Notes: generated by a model not told the origin, from the letters alone. Numbered from the stretch's first letter, positions 51,392 through 61,232 are shown. The stretch is 64,000 nucleotides of DNA from Ruegeria_C sp040830705 (GCA_040830705.1 JBFOME010000011.1:248001-312000); one strand, 5' to 3'. Program-made: numbers and translations.

Positions 51392-53389
51392 TTACTGGTC
51401 CAGGAAAGACCGCAATTTGCGCGACCGGCTGGGGTGTTTCAGCTTGCGCAGTGCTTTCGCTTCGATCTGCCGGATCCGTTCGCGGGTTACGCTGAACTGC
51501 TGGCCGACCTCTTCCAGCGTGTGGTCTGTGTTCATGCCGATGCCAAAGCGCATCCGCAGAACCCGTTCCTCGCGCGGAGTGAGCGAGGCCAGAACGCGGG
51601 TTGTGGTCTCCTTGAGGTTTTCCTGAATGGCGCTGTCGAGTGGCAGTACGGCATTCTTGTCCTCGATGAAATCGCCCAGTTGGCTGTCTTCCTCGTCGCC
51701 AATCGGCGTTTCGAGAGAGATCGGTTCCTTGGCGATCTTCATCACCTTGCGGACCTTCTCAAGCGGCATCTGCAGCTTTTCGGCCAGTTCTTCCGGCGTC
51801 GGCTCGCGGCCGATTTCGTGCAGCATCTGGCGACCGGTGCGAACCAGCTTGTTGATCGTCTCGATCATGTGGACCGGGATACGGATCGTGCGGGCCTGAT
51901 CCGCGATCGATCGCGTGATCGCCTGACGGATCCACCAAGTCGCGTAGGTTGAGAACTTGTAGCCGCGGCGGTATTCGAACTTGTCCACCGCCTTCATCAG
52001 ACCGATGTTACCTTCCTGAATAAGATCAAGGAATTGCAGGCCACGGTTGGTGTACTTTTTGGCAATCGAGATTACCAGACGCAGGTTGGCTTCGACCATT
52101 TCCTTCTTGGCCTGCCGCGCCTCTTTCTCGCCCTTCTGGACCTGCTGAACGATGCGGCGGAATTCGCTGATATCCAAGCCGACATACTGGCCCACTTGCG
52201 CCATGTCGGCGCGCAGCTCTTCGACCTTGTCGGTCGAGCGTTCGATGAACATCTGCCAGCCCCGGCCCGGCTTTTCGGCCATCTCTGCCAGCCAGTTGGG
52301 ATCAAGCTCACGCCCGCGATAGGTGTCGATAAACTCGCGGCGGTTGATACGGGCCTGGTCGGCCAGTTTCACCATCGCGCTGTCCAGCGACATGACCCGG
52401 CGGTTGATGCCATACAGCTGGTCGATCAACGCCTCAATACGGTTGTTGTGCAGATGAAGCCCGTTCACCAGTTCCACGATCTCGGACCGCAGCGCCTGAT
52501 AGGTGTCCTCATCCTTGGTGCTGAACGAGCCATCCTCGTTCAGCGTGGCCGAGATCCGGTTGTCCTGCATCTCGCTGAGTTGTGCGTAGTCGGACGAGAT
52601 CCGCTCCAACGTGGTCAGAACCTGATCCTTGAGCGCCGCTTCCATCGCGGCGAGCGACATATTGGCCTGATCGTCTTCGTCGTCGTCATCGTCCTGGGCA
52701 ATCGGGTTGCCGTCGGCATCCAGTTCCGGGCTCTGATCCGTATTGGCGGGCTTTGCCGCGCCAACCGGCGCCGCCGCCGGGGCCACAACCGGCTCATCGC
52801 CCTCATCATCTTCGCCAAGCTGATTGCCGAACGTGGTTTCAAGGTCGATCACGTCGCGCAGCAGAATATCTTCGGACAGCAATTCGTCATGCCAGATGGT
52901 GATCGCCTGGAAGGTCAGCGGGCTTTCGCAAAGCCCAGCGATCATCGTGTTGCGCCCAGCTTCGATCCGCTTGGCGATGGCGATCTCGCCCTCGCGACTC
53001 AGCAGTTCAACGCTGCCCATCTCGCGCAGATACATGCGGACAGGGTCGTCGGTGCGATCGAGCTTCTCGGTCGAGGCGCTGGCCAGCGTTACCTCACGCG
53101 CGCCTTCGGTGGTGACCAGATCGGTCGAGCCTTTCTGCTCTTCCTCTTCGGCCTCTTCATCCTCGATAATGTTGATGCCCATCTCGCTGAGCATCGACAT
53201 CACATCCTCGATCTGCTCAGAGCTGACCTGATCCGGCGGCAGCACCTGATTGAGCTGATCGTAGGTGATGTATCCCTTTTCGCGGGCCTCGGCGATCATC
53301 TTCTTGATCGCGGCCTGGCTCATATCCAGCGATGTTTCTGGTTCCTGTTCGTCGGGCTTGCGGTCGTCGTTGGTGTCTTTGGCGGCCAT
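51392..53389 (-). CDS. rpoD: RNA polymerase primary sigma factor (sigma-70, RpoD)
   Basis: A 665-residue housekeeping sigma factor. It has region 1.1 at the N-terminus, an acidic insert (EDEEAEEEE and DDDDEDDQ) and a non-conserved region. Region 2 contains 'LIQEGNIGLMKAVDKFEYRRGYKFSTYATWWIRQAITR', region 3 'IPVHMIETINKL' and region 4 'TLEEVGQQFSVTRERIRQIEAKALRKL'. An AGGAG site precedes the ATG. It follows dnaG after 112 bases, forming the conserved dnaG-rpoD arrangement. Confidence 0.98.
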   Translation of the reverse strand: MAAKDTNDDRKPDEQEPETSLDMSQAAIKKMIAEAREKGYITYDQLNQVLPPDQVSSEQIEDVMSMLSEMGINIIEDEEAEEEEQKGSTDLVTTEGAREVTLASASTEKLDRTDDPVRMYLREMGSVELLSREGEIAIAKRIEAGRNTMIAGLCESPLTFQAITIWHDELLSEDILLRDVIDLETTFGNQLGEDDEGDEPVVAPAAAPVGAAKPANTDQSPELDADGNPIAQDDDDDEDDQANMSLAAMEAALKDQVLTTLERISSDYAQLSEMQDNRISATLNEDGSFSTKDEDTYQALRSEIVELVNGLHLHNNRIEALIDQLYGINRRVMSLDSAMVKLADQARINRREFIDTYRGRELDPNWLAEMAEKPGRGWQMFIERSTDKVEELRADMAQVGQYVGLDISEFRRIVQQVQKGEKEARQAKKEMVEANLRLVISIAKKYTNRGLQFLDLIQEGNIGLMKAVDKFEYRRGYKFSTYATWWIRQAITRSIADQARTIRIPVHMIETINKLVRTGRQMLHEIGREPTPEELAEKLQMPLEKVRKVMKIAKEPISLETPIGDEEDSQLGDFIEDKNAVLPLDSAIQENLKETTTRVLASLTPREERVLRMRFGIGMNTDHTLEEVGQQFSVTRERIRQIEAKALRKLKHPSRSRKLRSFLDQ

Positions 53390-53491
53390 TCAATGCTCCT
53401 GCAGGGCTGGGTGATTCGCTTGAAACGAATCATTAGCGCGAAGATCTGATTCGGCTACCCGTCTACCCTGTTTTTTTCCCATGTTCCTTAG

Positions 53492-53515
53492 GAAAACACC
53501 CCTATCGGCGTTTTC
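53492..53515 (-). other. Hairpin at the dnaG end / dnaG-rpoD junction
   Basis: GAAAACACC (53492-53500) pairs, with one G-U, with GGCGTTTTC (53507-53515) around a 6-base loop and spans the dnaG stop. It lacks a T-run. It could be a processing or attenuation site between dnaG and rpoD. Confidence 0.3.
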
Positions 53516-55454
53516 GTTCGAAGTTGATTCCCGAGACGATGGCATCCAGCGCATCCCGTTCGTCTCGCTTGATTCGCGCGCCGTTGTCAGCCACGTCAAA
53601 GATCGCCTTGTCCTCGTTCTGCGAGCGACTGGCGCGATTGTGCTCTTCAGCGGCCTGTGCAACGCGCCAGGTCACCGCCTCATCTTCGAGCTCGGCAATC
53701 TCTTCACGTGCTTCGGCCATCTCGGCGGTCAGCCCGCGCAGCGCTGTGAGTTTTGCGAGTTCCTCGGCCAGGGTCATTTCGGCCAGTTCAACATCGCCAG
53801 GTCGGCGCACGCAGGGGCTGATCGCCACATGGCGAAGCCCATGCAGCATTTCAAGGGCCTGTGGCCCAAGAGCATCATGAATTCTGTCAGAGAGTTGGTC
53901 AGGGGCGTTCACCGCGTGGCGCAAGATCACATCGCGCAGCGCGGCATAGTCAGGATCGCGGCATTCCATCTCTTCGATCTGAGCCTCGAATTGGACCACA
54001 ACTTCGGGTGTGGCGATGGCGGCGGCCAGAATGACCGCCTCGCGCATTTCGATCTGGCTGTGTTCACCTTGCGAGGCCAGAAGCGACGCGCGGGTCTGCG
54101 GCAGCGGCGTGGGTCTGGGCGCCTGCCATTTGCCGCGCGGCTGCCAGCTACCCTGTTTCGGTTTACGCTGCGGGCGGAACAACTCCCAGCGCAGGTCCTT
54201 GATCTCCTGCCCGTAATGCGACCGGATCGAGGGGTCGCGGATCAACCTGATCTTTTCACGCAAGGCCTTGTCCAGCGCCGCCTTGCGCTCGGGACTGTCA
54301 AAAACCTTGCCCTCGGTTTCGCGCTGCCAGAGTAGGCGCACCATTGGCATCGCCCCCTCCAGCACTGTCTGCACGACCGTGGGTCCTTCGGCCCGGATCA
54401 GGTCATCTGGATCTTTGCCCTCGGGCATCAGCGCAAAGCGTAGAGATTTGCCCGCCTCCAGCAGCGGCAGGGCCAGATCGATCACCCGCATCGCGGCGCG
54501 CAGCCCGGCAGTGTCGCCGTCCAGCGCGATGATCGGCTCATCCGCGATGCGCCAGAGCAGTTGCAGCTGATGTTCGGTGATGGCCGTACCTAAGGGCGCG
54601 ACCGAAGCCCCGAAACCACCTTCGGCCAGCGCGATCACGTCCATATAGCCCTCGGCCACGATCAGAGGCTGCCCCTTGCCTGCCGCTGTCCGGGCAGGCC
54701 CGTGGTTGTAAAGGCTGCGCCCCTTGTCGAAAAGCTCGGTTTCCGGCGAGTTCAGGTATTTGGCGTTGTCACGGGGGTCCATCGCCCGCCCGCCAAAGGC
54801 AATGCAGCGCCCGCGCACGTCCCGGATCGGGAACATGATACGGTTGCGGAACGTGTCATAGGGCTTGCCGCCTTTGGTCGAAGGCTTGGCCAGCCCGGCG
54901 CCGATGATCAGATCCTCTTCCACGCCCTTGCCGCGCAGATGATCCCAAAGACTCTGCCAACCATCGGGGGCAAACCCGATCTCCCACCTCTCGGCCGCTG
55001 CACCGTCAAGGCCACGCCGCACAAGATAGTCCCGCGCCACCGCCCCTGCCCCGGTTTTGAGCTGCAGGCGGAAAAACTGCAACGCCTGCTCCATCACTTC
55101 GGCCAGTTGGGTGCGGCGGTCCTGTTTCTCCTGCGCCTTGGGATCGCGCGCAGGCATCGGCATCCCGGCCTCGCGCGCCAGGATCTCGACCGCCTCGATG
55201 AAAGAGACATTCTCGGTCTCTTTCACAAAGCTGATCGCGTCGCCCTTGGCGTGGCAGCCGAAGCAGTAATAGAACCCCTTGCGGTCATCCACGTGGAAGG
55301 ACGCGGTTTTCTCGTGGTGGAACGGGCATGGCGCCCACATGTCGCCCTTGCCCTGATTGGACTTGCGCGGGTCCCACGTGACCTTGCGCCCCACCACCTG
55401 AGACAGGCTGGAGCGGCTGCGCAATTCATCCAGAAAGCCGGGCGGCAGCGACAT
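53502..55454 (-). CDS. dnaG: DNA primase
   Basis: A 650-residue primase. It has the N-terminal CHC2 zinc finger ('CPFHHEKTASFHVDDRKGFYYCFGCHAKGD', ligands Cys, His, Cys, Cys near residues 42-71). The primase core has 'FGGRAM' and the Toprim 'VAEGYMDVIALAEGGF' with 'IALDGDTAGLRA'. The C-terminal ~200 residues form a helicase-binding region. It starts one base after the stop of an upstream small gene (TGAC-ATG), so it is coupled to it. Confidence 0.98.
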   Translation of the reverse strand: MSLPPGFLDELRSRSSLSQVVGRKVTWDPRKSNQGKGDMWAPCPFHHEKTASFHVDDRKGFYYCFGCHAKGDAISFVKETENVSFIEAVEILAREAGMPMPARDPKAQEKQDRRTQLAEVMEQALQFFRLQLKTGAGAVARDYLVRRGLDGAAAERWEIGFAPDGWQSLWDHLRGKGVEEDLIIGAGLAKPSTKGGKPYDTFRNRIMFPIRDVRGRCIAFGGRAMDPRDNAKYLNSPETELFDKGRSLYNHGPARTAAGKGQPLIVAEGYMDVIALAEGGFGASVAPLGTAITEHQLQLLWRIADEPIIALDGDTAGLRAAMRVIDLALPLLEAGKSLRFALMPEGKDPDDLIRAEGPTVVQTVLEGAMPMVRLLWQRETEGKVFDSPERKAALDKALREKIRLIRDPSIRSHYGQEIKDLRWELFRPQRKPKQGSWQPRGKWQAPRPTPLPQTRASLLASQGEHSQIEMREAVILAAAIATPEVVVQFEAQIEEMECRDPDYAALRDVILRHAVNAPDQLSDRIHDALGPQALEMLHGLRHVAISPCVRRPGDVELAEMTLAEELAKLTALRGLTAEMAEAREEIAELEDEAVTWRVAQAAEEHNRASRSQNEDKAIFDVADNGARIKRDERDALDAIVSGINFERKRR

Positions 55455-55455
55455 G

Positions 55456-55791
55456 TCAGTTCTTCAGCTGTTTCTGCATTTTCTGGATCTTATCCCAGTT
55501 CTCCAGACATTGGGTTTGCAATTGCGCCCCAAGATCGGTCTTGCGCAGATCGCGCATCTTCTGCTCATAGACCCAAGGCACGAATTGCGGGATAGCGGCA
55601 CTGTACTGCGCGGGCCAGGTCGGGTTGCTTGCAGCGATTGTGGCTGCCACGTCCGCCTCTTTCACCTGATCCAGCCGGGCCTGCTGAATGGCCTGGATGA
55701 CCTGAGCCTGATAACCGCAGCTTTCCTCCTTGGTTTCCTTGGCCAAAACGGGCGTCGCCAGCAAAGAGGCAGCAAGCACATAGCGGATCAT
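55456..55791 (-). CDS. Small periplasmic protein upstream of dnaG
   Basis: A 111-residue protein with a signal peptide (MIRYVLAASLLATPVLA) and a helical mature part ('YQAQVIQAIQQARLDQVKEADVAATIAA', 'MRDLRKTDLGAQLQTQCLENWDKIQKMQKQL'), with two cysteines. It has an AGGACC site and ends one base before the dnaG start, so it is the first gene of the hyp-dnaG-rpoD operon. Function unknown. Confidence 0.75.
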   Translation of the reverse strand: MIRYVLAASLLATPVLAKETKEESCGYQAQVIQAIQQARLDQVKEADVAATIAASNPTWPAQYSAAIPQFVPWVYEQKMRDLRKTDLGAQLQTQCLENWDKIQKMQKQLKN

Positions 55792-55990
55792 CGGGGTCCT
55801 CCGGAATCAGTTGAGACGCGTCAAGATTACCCCTGGGTCGCGGTGGCTACCATTGCCCATTTGGGATGATCCAGCAGCTTCACCATCATGATCCTGAAAA
55901 CAAGGGCCAAAAACTGGCTCAGATTTCGTTTAGGCACGAAAAAACGGAGTATTTTGATCCCGAGGCTGGGTACGGAGTGCAGCACCCTTC

Positions 55991-56560
55991 TTAGACCTGA
56001 TCCAGAACCTCTGGTCGGACAACGGGCTTGCCATCGCGGGTGAAGAACGGCGTGTTTCGTCCATTACGCTGCAACCCGGCGCGCAGATGCCGCCCCAAAG
56101 CTCGCACGATCATCGTAAGCTGTCCCTTGGCTTTCAGACCAGTTGGCGATGACGCCTCGTCAACGCTGCCGATCGTCACAAACGGCCCCATGACATCTTT
56201 GGCATCTGCATCCGGGTAAGCCGCATCCAGCGTGCCCACGAGGCGTAATTTCGGGCCAACCGTGTTGGCCAACGGTGTGTTGCAGCAGGATGCGTACCAG
56301 CGATAGAGCCCCTTGGGCGTCAGGCGCAGGCAGGCCAAGTGTTCGGTGCCCTGACTAAACTCAAGCCGCGAAGGCAGAATCTGATAGATGGGCGTCCCGC
56401 CCTGCGGGTCCATCACCCATTCTGCGCCGAGATGATGGGCAAAGGCCTGACAATCGGCGCAATAGCACAAAACGTGCGTGCCGCTTCGAGGTGAAACGCC
56501 ACGCACTTTCCCACGGAGCTTACCGCACTGACACCCGAAGGTCAGGTCGCGCTCCGCCAT
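55991..56560 (-). CDS. DUF6151 family (GFA-like) zinc protein
   Basis: A 189-residue protein with 'FGCQCGKLRGKVRGV' and 'VLCYCADCQAFAHHLGAEWV' (CxCG and CYCxDC, typical of glutathione-dependent formaldehyde-activating-like zinc folds) and a later 'WYASCCNTPLANT'. The family is DUF6151, with no proven activity. It lies 6 bases downstream of gdhA and is probably cotranscribed, though its ribosome binding site is poor. Confidence 0.85.
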   Translation of the reverse strand: MAERDLTFGCQCGKLRGKVRGVSPRSGTHVLCYCADCQAFAHHLGAEWVMDPQGGTPIYQILPSRLEFSQGTEHLACLRLTPKGLYRWYASCCNTPLANTVGPKLRLVGTLDAAYPDADAKDVMGPFVTIGSVDEASSPTGLKAKGQLTMIVRALGRHLRAGLQRNGRNTPFFTRDGKPVVRPEVLDQV

Positions 56561-56566
56561 AAGGTG

Positions 56567-57997
56567 TCAAAGCCCCTTGGCCCGGTAGCTGGCCGCAACC
56601 TTTTCGATCGAGACGATATAGGCGGCTGTACGCAGATCCTCGATATCGGCCCGGTCATGCCAGACATCGCGCATCGACTGGTAGGCGATCCGCATGGTGT
56701 CATCGAGACCCGAGCGCACCAGTTCCAACTCGCCCGCACCACGCAGGTACTTGTCCTTGAACTCGGGCGTCATCGACCAGGCATCGCCCAGATAGCGGTC
56801 GAGACGTTCCAACTCATCAATCACAAGCTGGTGCCGCGCTTCTTCCTGGCGTCGCTGCATCCGGCCAAAGCGGATATGGCTGAGGTTCTTGACCCATTCG
56901 AAATAGGACACGGTCACACCACCGGCGTTGGCATACATGTCGGGAATGATCACGCAGCCCTTCTTGCGCAACACCTCATCCGCGCCCGCCGTGACCGGGC
57001 CGTTCGCGGCCTCGATGATCAGCGGCGCCTTGATGCGTTCGGCGTTGCCAAGGTTAATCACCCCTTCCAGCGCCGCCGGGATGAGGATGTCGCACTCTTC
57101 TTCCAACAGGACCGCGCCGTCCTCGACATGAGTGGCATCCGGGAATCCGGTGACGCCGCCATGTTTGACGATCCAGTTGCGCACCCCTTCGACATCCAGC
57201 CCGTCCGCGTTGTAGATGCCACCGTCACGCTCGATGATCCCGATGATCTTGGAGCCGTCCTCTTCGGAAAGGAACTTGGCGGCGTGGAAGCCCACATTGC
57301 CCAAACCCTGCACAATCACGCGCTTGCCATCGAGCGAACCGGTCATTCCGGCCTTTTCCATGTCACGCTTGTCGCGGAAGAACTCGCGCAGTGCATATTG
57401 CACGCCGCGCCCGGTCGCCTCGGTCCGGCCCTGGATACCACCGGCATTGATCGGCTTGCCCGTCACGCAGGCGCGGCCGTTGATGTCGGTGGTGTTCATC
57501 CGCATGTATTGGTCCGCGATCCAGGCCATCTCGCGCTCGCCGGTGCCCATGTCGGGGGCTGGAACGTTCTGCGACGGATGGATCAGGTCGCGCTTGGCCA
57601 GTTCATAGGCAAAACGGCGCGTGATCTGCTCCAACTCGTGCTCGTCATATTGGCGCGGATCTATGCAGAGGCCCCCTTTGGAGCCTCCAAACGGTGCTTC
57701 GACCAATGCACATTTATAGGTCATCAGCGCCGCCAGGGCCTCGACCTCGTCCTGATTGACCGAAGGCGCGTAACGGATACCTCCCTTCACCGGCTCCATA
57801 TGTTCAGAATGCACCGAACGGTAGCCAACAAAGGTTTGAATCTGCCCGCGAAGCCGCACGCCGAACCGTACCGTGTAGGTGGCGTTGCAAACCCGGATCT
57901 TTTCTTCGAGGCCCGGAGGCAGGTCCATCAGGGCAACCGCCCTATTGAACATCAGGTCCACACTCTCACGAAAACTGGGTTCGTTCCTTGGGCTCAT
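56567..57997 (-). CDS. gdhA: Glutamate dehydrogenase (Glu/Leu/Phe/Val family)
   Basis: A 476-residue enzyme that interconverts glutamate and 2-oxoglutarate. It has 'EPVKGGIRYAP', catalytic lysine and substrate region 'LMTYKCALVEAPFGGSKGGL', 'PAPDMGTGEREM' and cofactor fold 'VIVQGLGNVGFHAAKFL' (GxGxxG). The ATG at 57997 has an AGGGAGGAC site; a longer in-frame version is rejected. It belongs to the class of hexameric enzymes of ~420-480 residues. Whether it uses NAD or NADP cannot be fixed by eye. Confidence 0.95.
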   Translation of the reverse strand: MSPRNEPSFRESVDLMFNRAVALMDLPPGLEEKIRVCNATYTVRFGVRLRGQIQTFVGYRSVHSEHMEPVKGGIRYAPSVNQDEVEALAALMTYKCALVEAPFGGSKGGLCIDPRQYDEHELEQITRRFAYELAKRDLIHPSQNVPAPDMGTGEREMAWIADQYMRMNTTDINGRACVTGKPINAGGIQGRTEATGRGVQYALREFFRDKRDMEKAGMTGSLDGKRVIVQGLGNVGFHAAKFLSEEDGSKIIGIIERDGGIYNADGLDVEGVRNWIVKHGGVTGFPDATHVEDGAVLLEEECDILIPAALEGVINLGNAERIKAPLIIEAANGPVTAGADEVLRKKGCVIIPDMYANAGGVTVSYFEWVKNLSHIRFGRMQRRQEEARHQLVIDELERLDRYLGDAWSMTPEFKDKYLRGAGELELVRSGLDDTMRIAYQSMRDVWHDRADIEDLRTAAYIVSIEKVAASYRAKGL

Positions 57998-58334
57998 ATT
58001 GGTCCTCCCTGACCTTATGCGACTCGCAATACACATCGAGTGTTATCGCCACATTAAGCAGGTTCGACGCGGCGATGCGACATTTTTGAGCAGGTTCGGT
58101 AACTTCTCTTTCAGGCCTCTGACGCGAATCGCCCCGTCGTCGGGCAGCATTGTGGCACTGTCGCCCGGCGGGAAACAGAAACGGCAATGCACGCGTAAGT
58201 GTCCTCGAAAAAGCCCTATTCATCTAGGTTTAGGGCAGGTTATGCCCCATTATCGCCATGTTCACAGCGCATCTAGGATAGTCGAAGTAACTCTTCGGAA
58301 GAGGATCATCAGGTCCGGGGGATAGAGGTGTAGT
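57998..58334. other. Divergent intergenic region gdhA-tadG
   Basis: A 337-base gap with no convincing gene. A 10-base direct repeat AGCAGGTTCG occurs at 58057-58066 and 58089-58098, 32 bases apart (about three helical turns), near the gdhA side. It may be a regulator site, but I cannot identify clear promoter hexamers. Nothing else of note is seen. Confidence 0.4.
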
Positions 58335-60146
58335 ATGCTCAAACATGTTACCGAACCGCATGCGTGGGGGCGAAGTGCGGCCGACAAAATTAATAAGCGC
58401 GGCAGGTCGTTCCTGTCAGACGACACCGGATCGATGACGATTTTCTCGTGTTACATTTTTCTCATCATCATCGCATTGGGTGGCATCGGCGTCGACGTAA
58501 TGCGCCACGAGCGCGACCGGGCACGCCTTCAGGGCGTTCTGGACCGGGCCGTTTTGGCTGCTGCCGACCTTGATCAAACCCAGGACCCAAAAGATGTGGT
58601 CATGGACTACCTGACCAAAGAAGGTCTGCAGGAATACATCGACCGGGATACCGATATCATCGTAACCCCGGAGTTTTCGGGTGAAGAGAATATTGGCCCG
58701 CTGGGATATCGGATCGTCGAAGCGACCGCCCGATCCAGCGTTCCCACTCAGTTCATGCACCTGTCCGGCATCGACGAGTTGAACGTGCAAGCGCACAGTG
58801 TCGCCGAAGAACGGATCGGTGAGGTCGAGATTTCTTTGGTGCTGGACGTTTCGGGATCAATGAACAGCTATAACCGGCTGGTCGATCTCAAGGTCGCAGC
58901 CAAGAACTTCGTGAACCAGATGTCTGCGAATACCCGCGACGGGGACCTGTCGATCTCGATTGTTCCCTACGCAACGCAGGTGTCCTTCCCTGACAGCATG
59001 CTGCCCTACCTGAACCTGACCGGTCAGAACGAGCATGCCAATTGCGTCAACTTCTCGGATGATGAGTTCCTGACAACGTCCATGGATCTGAATCGCGAAC
59101 GTGGGCGTACTTTGCACATGTCACCCTGGCCCTGGAACGGCAACAGCTATGCGTTCGACACGCGTCCGGAAAACAAGCGTGTCCACTATGAGATCTGCGA
59201 CGATGGTGTTCGCTTTGAGCATCCGCATTACGAGTCCGACGCGAGCGTAAGTCGCAACAACCGCGAGATCCTGCCCTTCCAAAAGGACGCAACCGCGATC
59301 AATACCTATATCGACGAGCTCAAGGCTTGGGGCAACACGTCGATCGACATTGGCATGAAGTGGGGCGCGGCCCTGCTGGATGACAGCGTTGCCGATATGA
59401 TCTCGGGCATGGCGGACGGATCCGGAAGCGCCACCATTCCCAGCGAGTTTGCCGACCGGCCCTCGTCCTATAACAGCGGCGACGCGATGAAAGTGCTGGT
59501 GCTGATGACCGATGGTGCAAATACCGATCAGGGCGCAATCAAGGCGCCCTACCGGGAAGGGCCGTCGATCATCTGGTGGAACGCCGAAGCCGGGGTCTAC
59601 TCCAGCTACAAGGAAACTACCGGCCAATACTACTGGCATCACGAGGGTATCTGGCAGGACCATGCCTATGGCGCGCAACCCGGTTCAGAGTATGAAATTC
59701 AAGTCCGCACACGCGTCTGCAACTATTATGGCTGCTGGTATGAGTACCGAACAGAGACCAAGGAGGAAGGCGGCAGCGCGACCCGGCTCGACTACGCCGA
59801 ATTGTGGGAACAGACCTCGGTTCGCTACGTACGCAACCTGCTTGATGACTGGATGGGCAATTCGGGCGCAAGCAACTGGTACAACTCGGTTGTCGATTGG
59901 ACCTATAACGGCGTCAAGGACCAGCGCGTACAAGCGATGTGCGATCTGGTGAAAGCGCCTGAGCGCGGAGTCTATGTCTACAGCATCGCGTTTGAGGCCC
60001 CGACGGCAGGCGCCACTTTGCTGGAATACTGCGCAAGCTCTGACAATCACTTCTACAAAGTCGGTGACGCATCCAACGAGTTGACGATCGACGAAGCCTT
60101 CTCGTCTATCGGATCGTCGATCCGCAAACTGAGGTTGACACAATGA
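58335..60146 (+). CDS. TadG-like protein with von Willebrand factor A domain
   Basis: A 603-residue Tad-pilus-associated protein. The N-terminal region has a hydrophobic segment (~residues 33-55, 'SMTIFSCYIFLIIIALGGIGVDVM') preceded by a 'FLSDDTGSM' motif typical of the TadE/TadG N-terminus. A VWA domain with MIDAS 'LVLDVSGSMNSYNRL' begins near residue 160, and the late part contains 'MTDGANTDQG'. TadG proteins are anchored, surface-exposed parts of Flp pilus systems. An AGAGGTG stretch precedes the ATG. Followed by two TadE-like genes. Confidence 0.88.
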   Translation: MLKHVTEPHAWGRSAADKINKRGRSFLSDDTGSMTIFSCYIFLIIIALGGIGVDVMRHERDRARLQGVLDRAVLAAADLDQTQDPKDVVMDYLTKEGLQEYIDRDTDIIVTPEFSGEENIGPLGYRIVEATARSSVPTQFMHLSGIDELNVQAHSVAEERIGEVEISLVLDVSGSMNSYNRLVDLKVAAKNFVNQMSANTRDGDLSISIVPYATQVSFPDSMLPYLNLTGQNEHANCVNFSDDEFLTTSMDLNRERGRTLHMSPWPWNGNSYAFDTRPENKRVHYEICDDGVRFEHPHYESDASVSRNNREILPFQKDATAINTYIDELKAWGNTSIDIGMKWGAALLDDSVADMISGMADGSGSATIPSEFADRPSSYNSGDAMKVLVLMTDGANTDQGAIKAPYREGPSIIWWNAEAGVYSSYKETTGQYYWHHEGIWQDHAYGAQPGSEYEIQVRTRVCNYYGCWYEYRTETKEEGGSATRLDYAELWEQTSVRYVRNLLDDWMGNSGASNWYNSVVDWTYNGVKDQRVQAMCDLVKAPERGVYVYSIAFEAPTAGATLLEYCASSDNHFYKVGDASNELTIDEAFSSIGSSIRKLRLTQ

Positions 60147-60679
60147 GACCTGGTTTCCTGAAACGTCTCCGCCGTTTTCTCAAAAAAGAAGACGGTGCGG
60201 CGACCGTCGAATTCGTCATGATCTTCCCTGCTGTCATGTTCCTTGTGGCCTCCGGCGCGGAAATGGCCATGCTGAATATCCATCGCGGGATGCTGGAACG
60301 GGCCGTTGACACCACAGTGCGCGACATCCGTCTCAGCACTGGTACCCGGTTCGAACATGATGGGGTCAAGCAAACCATCTGCGAACGGGCGGAGTTCATC
60401 AGGGATTGCGACAGCAATCTCAGGCTGGAATTGGTGCCTGTTGATCCCCGCGAAACGGTGACAACCCAAGAAGGGGTCAATTGCGTCGACCGGGTTGAAG
60501 AGATCAACCAGCAATACAGATTCACCAATGGTCAAAGCAACGAGCTGATGGTGATGCATGCCTGCGTCCTGATCGACCCGGTCATGCCCACAAGCCACCT
60601 TGGCACCGCCTTGGCCGACAATGAAGACGGCAAGTATCGACTGTTCGCAACATCCGTCTTTGTGCAGGAGCCTCAGTAA
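60143..60679 (+). CDS. TadE-like pseudopilin-family protein
   Basis: A 178-residue protein with 'RFLKKEDGAATVEFVMIFPAVMFLVASGAEMAMLNIHRGMLERAVD', the TadE N-terminal motif and one transmembrane segment (near residues 20-45). Later cysteines (Cys74, ICERAEFIRDC) may form a disulfide in the periplasm. It overlaps the TadG-like gene by ATGA. Confidence 0.88.
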   Translation: MRPGFLKRLRRFLKKEDGAATVEFVMIFPAVMFLVASGAEMAMLNIHRGMLERAVDTTVRDIRLSTGTRFEHDGVKQTICERAEFIRDCDSNLRLELVPVDPRETVTTQEGVNCVDRVEEINQQYRFTNGQSNELMVMHACVLIDPVMPTSHLGTALADNEDGKYRLFATSVFVQEPQ

Positions 60680-60683
60680 ACCC

Positions 60684-61232
60684 ATGGTACGTTTTATTGC
60701 ACCCAGACTTAAGCGTTTCTCGAAAGAGGAAAGTGGCGCGTTTTCAATCGAAGCCATCATGATGCTGCCCCTGATATTTTGGGCTTTTCTGGCGGTCTTC
60801 ACTTTTCTCGACGCCTATAGGGCCAATGCGCAGAACCTCAAGGCGGCCTATACGATTGGCGATCTGGTCTCGCGAGAGACTGAGGTGATCAACAACACCT
60901 ATGTCGACTCGATGGCCACTGTGTTCGAGCTGATGACCCAACCCGGAACCACAAGCCGCGTGCGCATCAGCGTCGTCCACTACGACGAGGACAGCGACAA
61001 TTATTATCTGGACTGGTCCGCAAATCGTGGCTTCCTTGAGCCGTTGGATGACACCCAGCTTGCTGCAATCCGTCATCGCCTGCCGATCATGCCGGATGAA
61101 GAACGGGTCATTCTGGTGGAGACGTCGAACACCTATGTTCCGCCCTTCGATGTCGGTCTGAGTATCACCGACATGGAAAATCTTGTCTTTACCCGACCCC
61201 GTTTCACCGGGCTGGTGCGGGCGGAACTTTAA
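60684..61232 (+). CDS. TadE/TadG-like single-span pilus-associated protein
   Basis: A 182-residue protein: 'RFSKEESGAFSIEAIMMLPLIFWAFLAVFTFLDAYRANAQNLKAAY' again has the Glu-plus-hydrophobic TadE-type start and one membrane span. The rest is a predicted periplasmic domain. It starts at the ATG 60684, four bases after the preceding stop. With the two upstream genes it forms a three-gene Tad-type set that lacks the rest of the flp/tad machinery in this window. Confidence 0.85.
   Translation: MVRFIAPRLKRFSKEESGAFSIEAIMMLPLIFWAFLAVFTFLDAYRANAQNLKAAYTIGDLVSRETEVINNTYVDSMATVFELMTQPGTTSRVRISVVHYDEDSDNYYLDWSANRGFLEPLDDTQLAAIRHRLPIMPDEERVILVETSNTYVPPFDVGLSITDMENLVFTRPRFTGLVRAEL

Noticed and set aside
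52034..53449. A 471-residue open frame opposite rpoD
   Set aside because: Antisense shadow of a strongly conserved sigma factor gene; no recognisable domain and no ribosome binding site.
56564..58012. A 482-residue open frame on the plus strand opposite glutamate dehydrogenase
   Set aside because: It mirrors gdhA, shows no protein family, and such antisense frames are common in GC-rich genes with biased third positions.
58057..58098. Direct repeat AGCAGGTTCG as a possible iteron or integration site
   Set aside because: Only two copies with no partner gene; kept as a weak regulatory note only.
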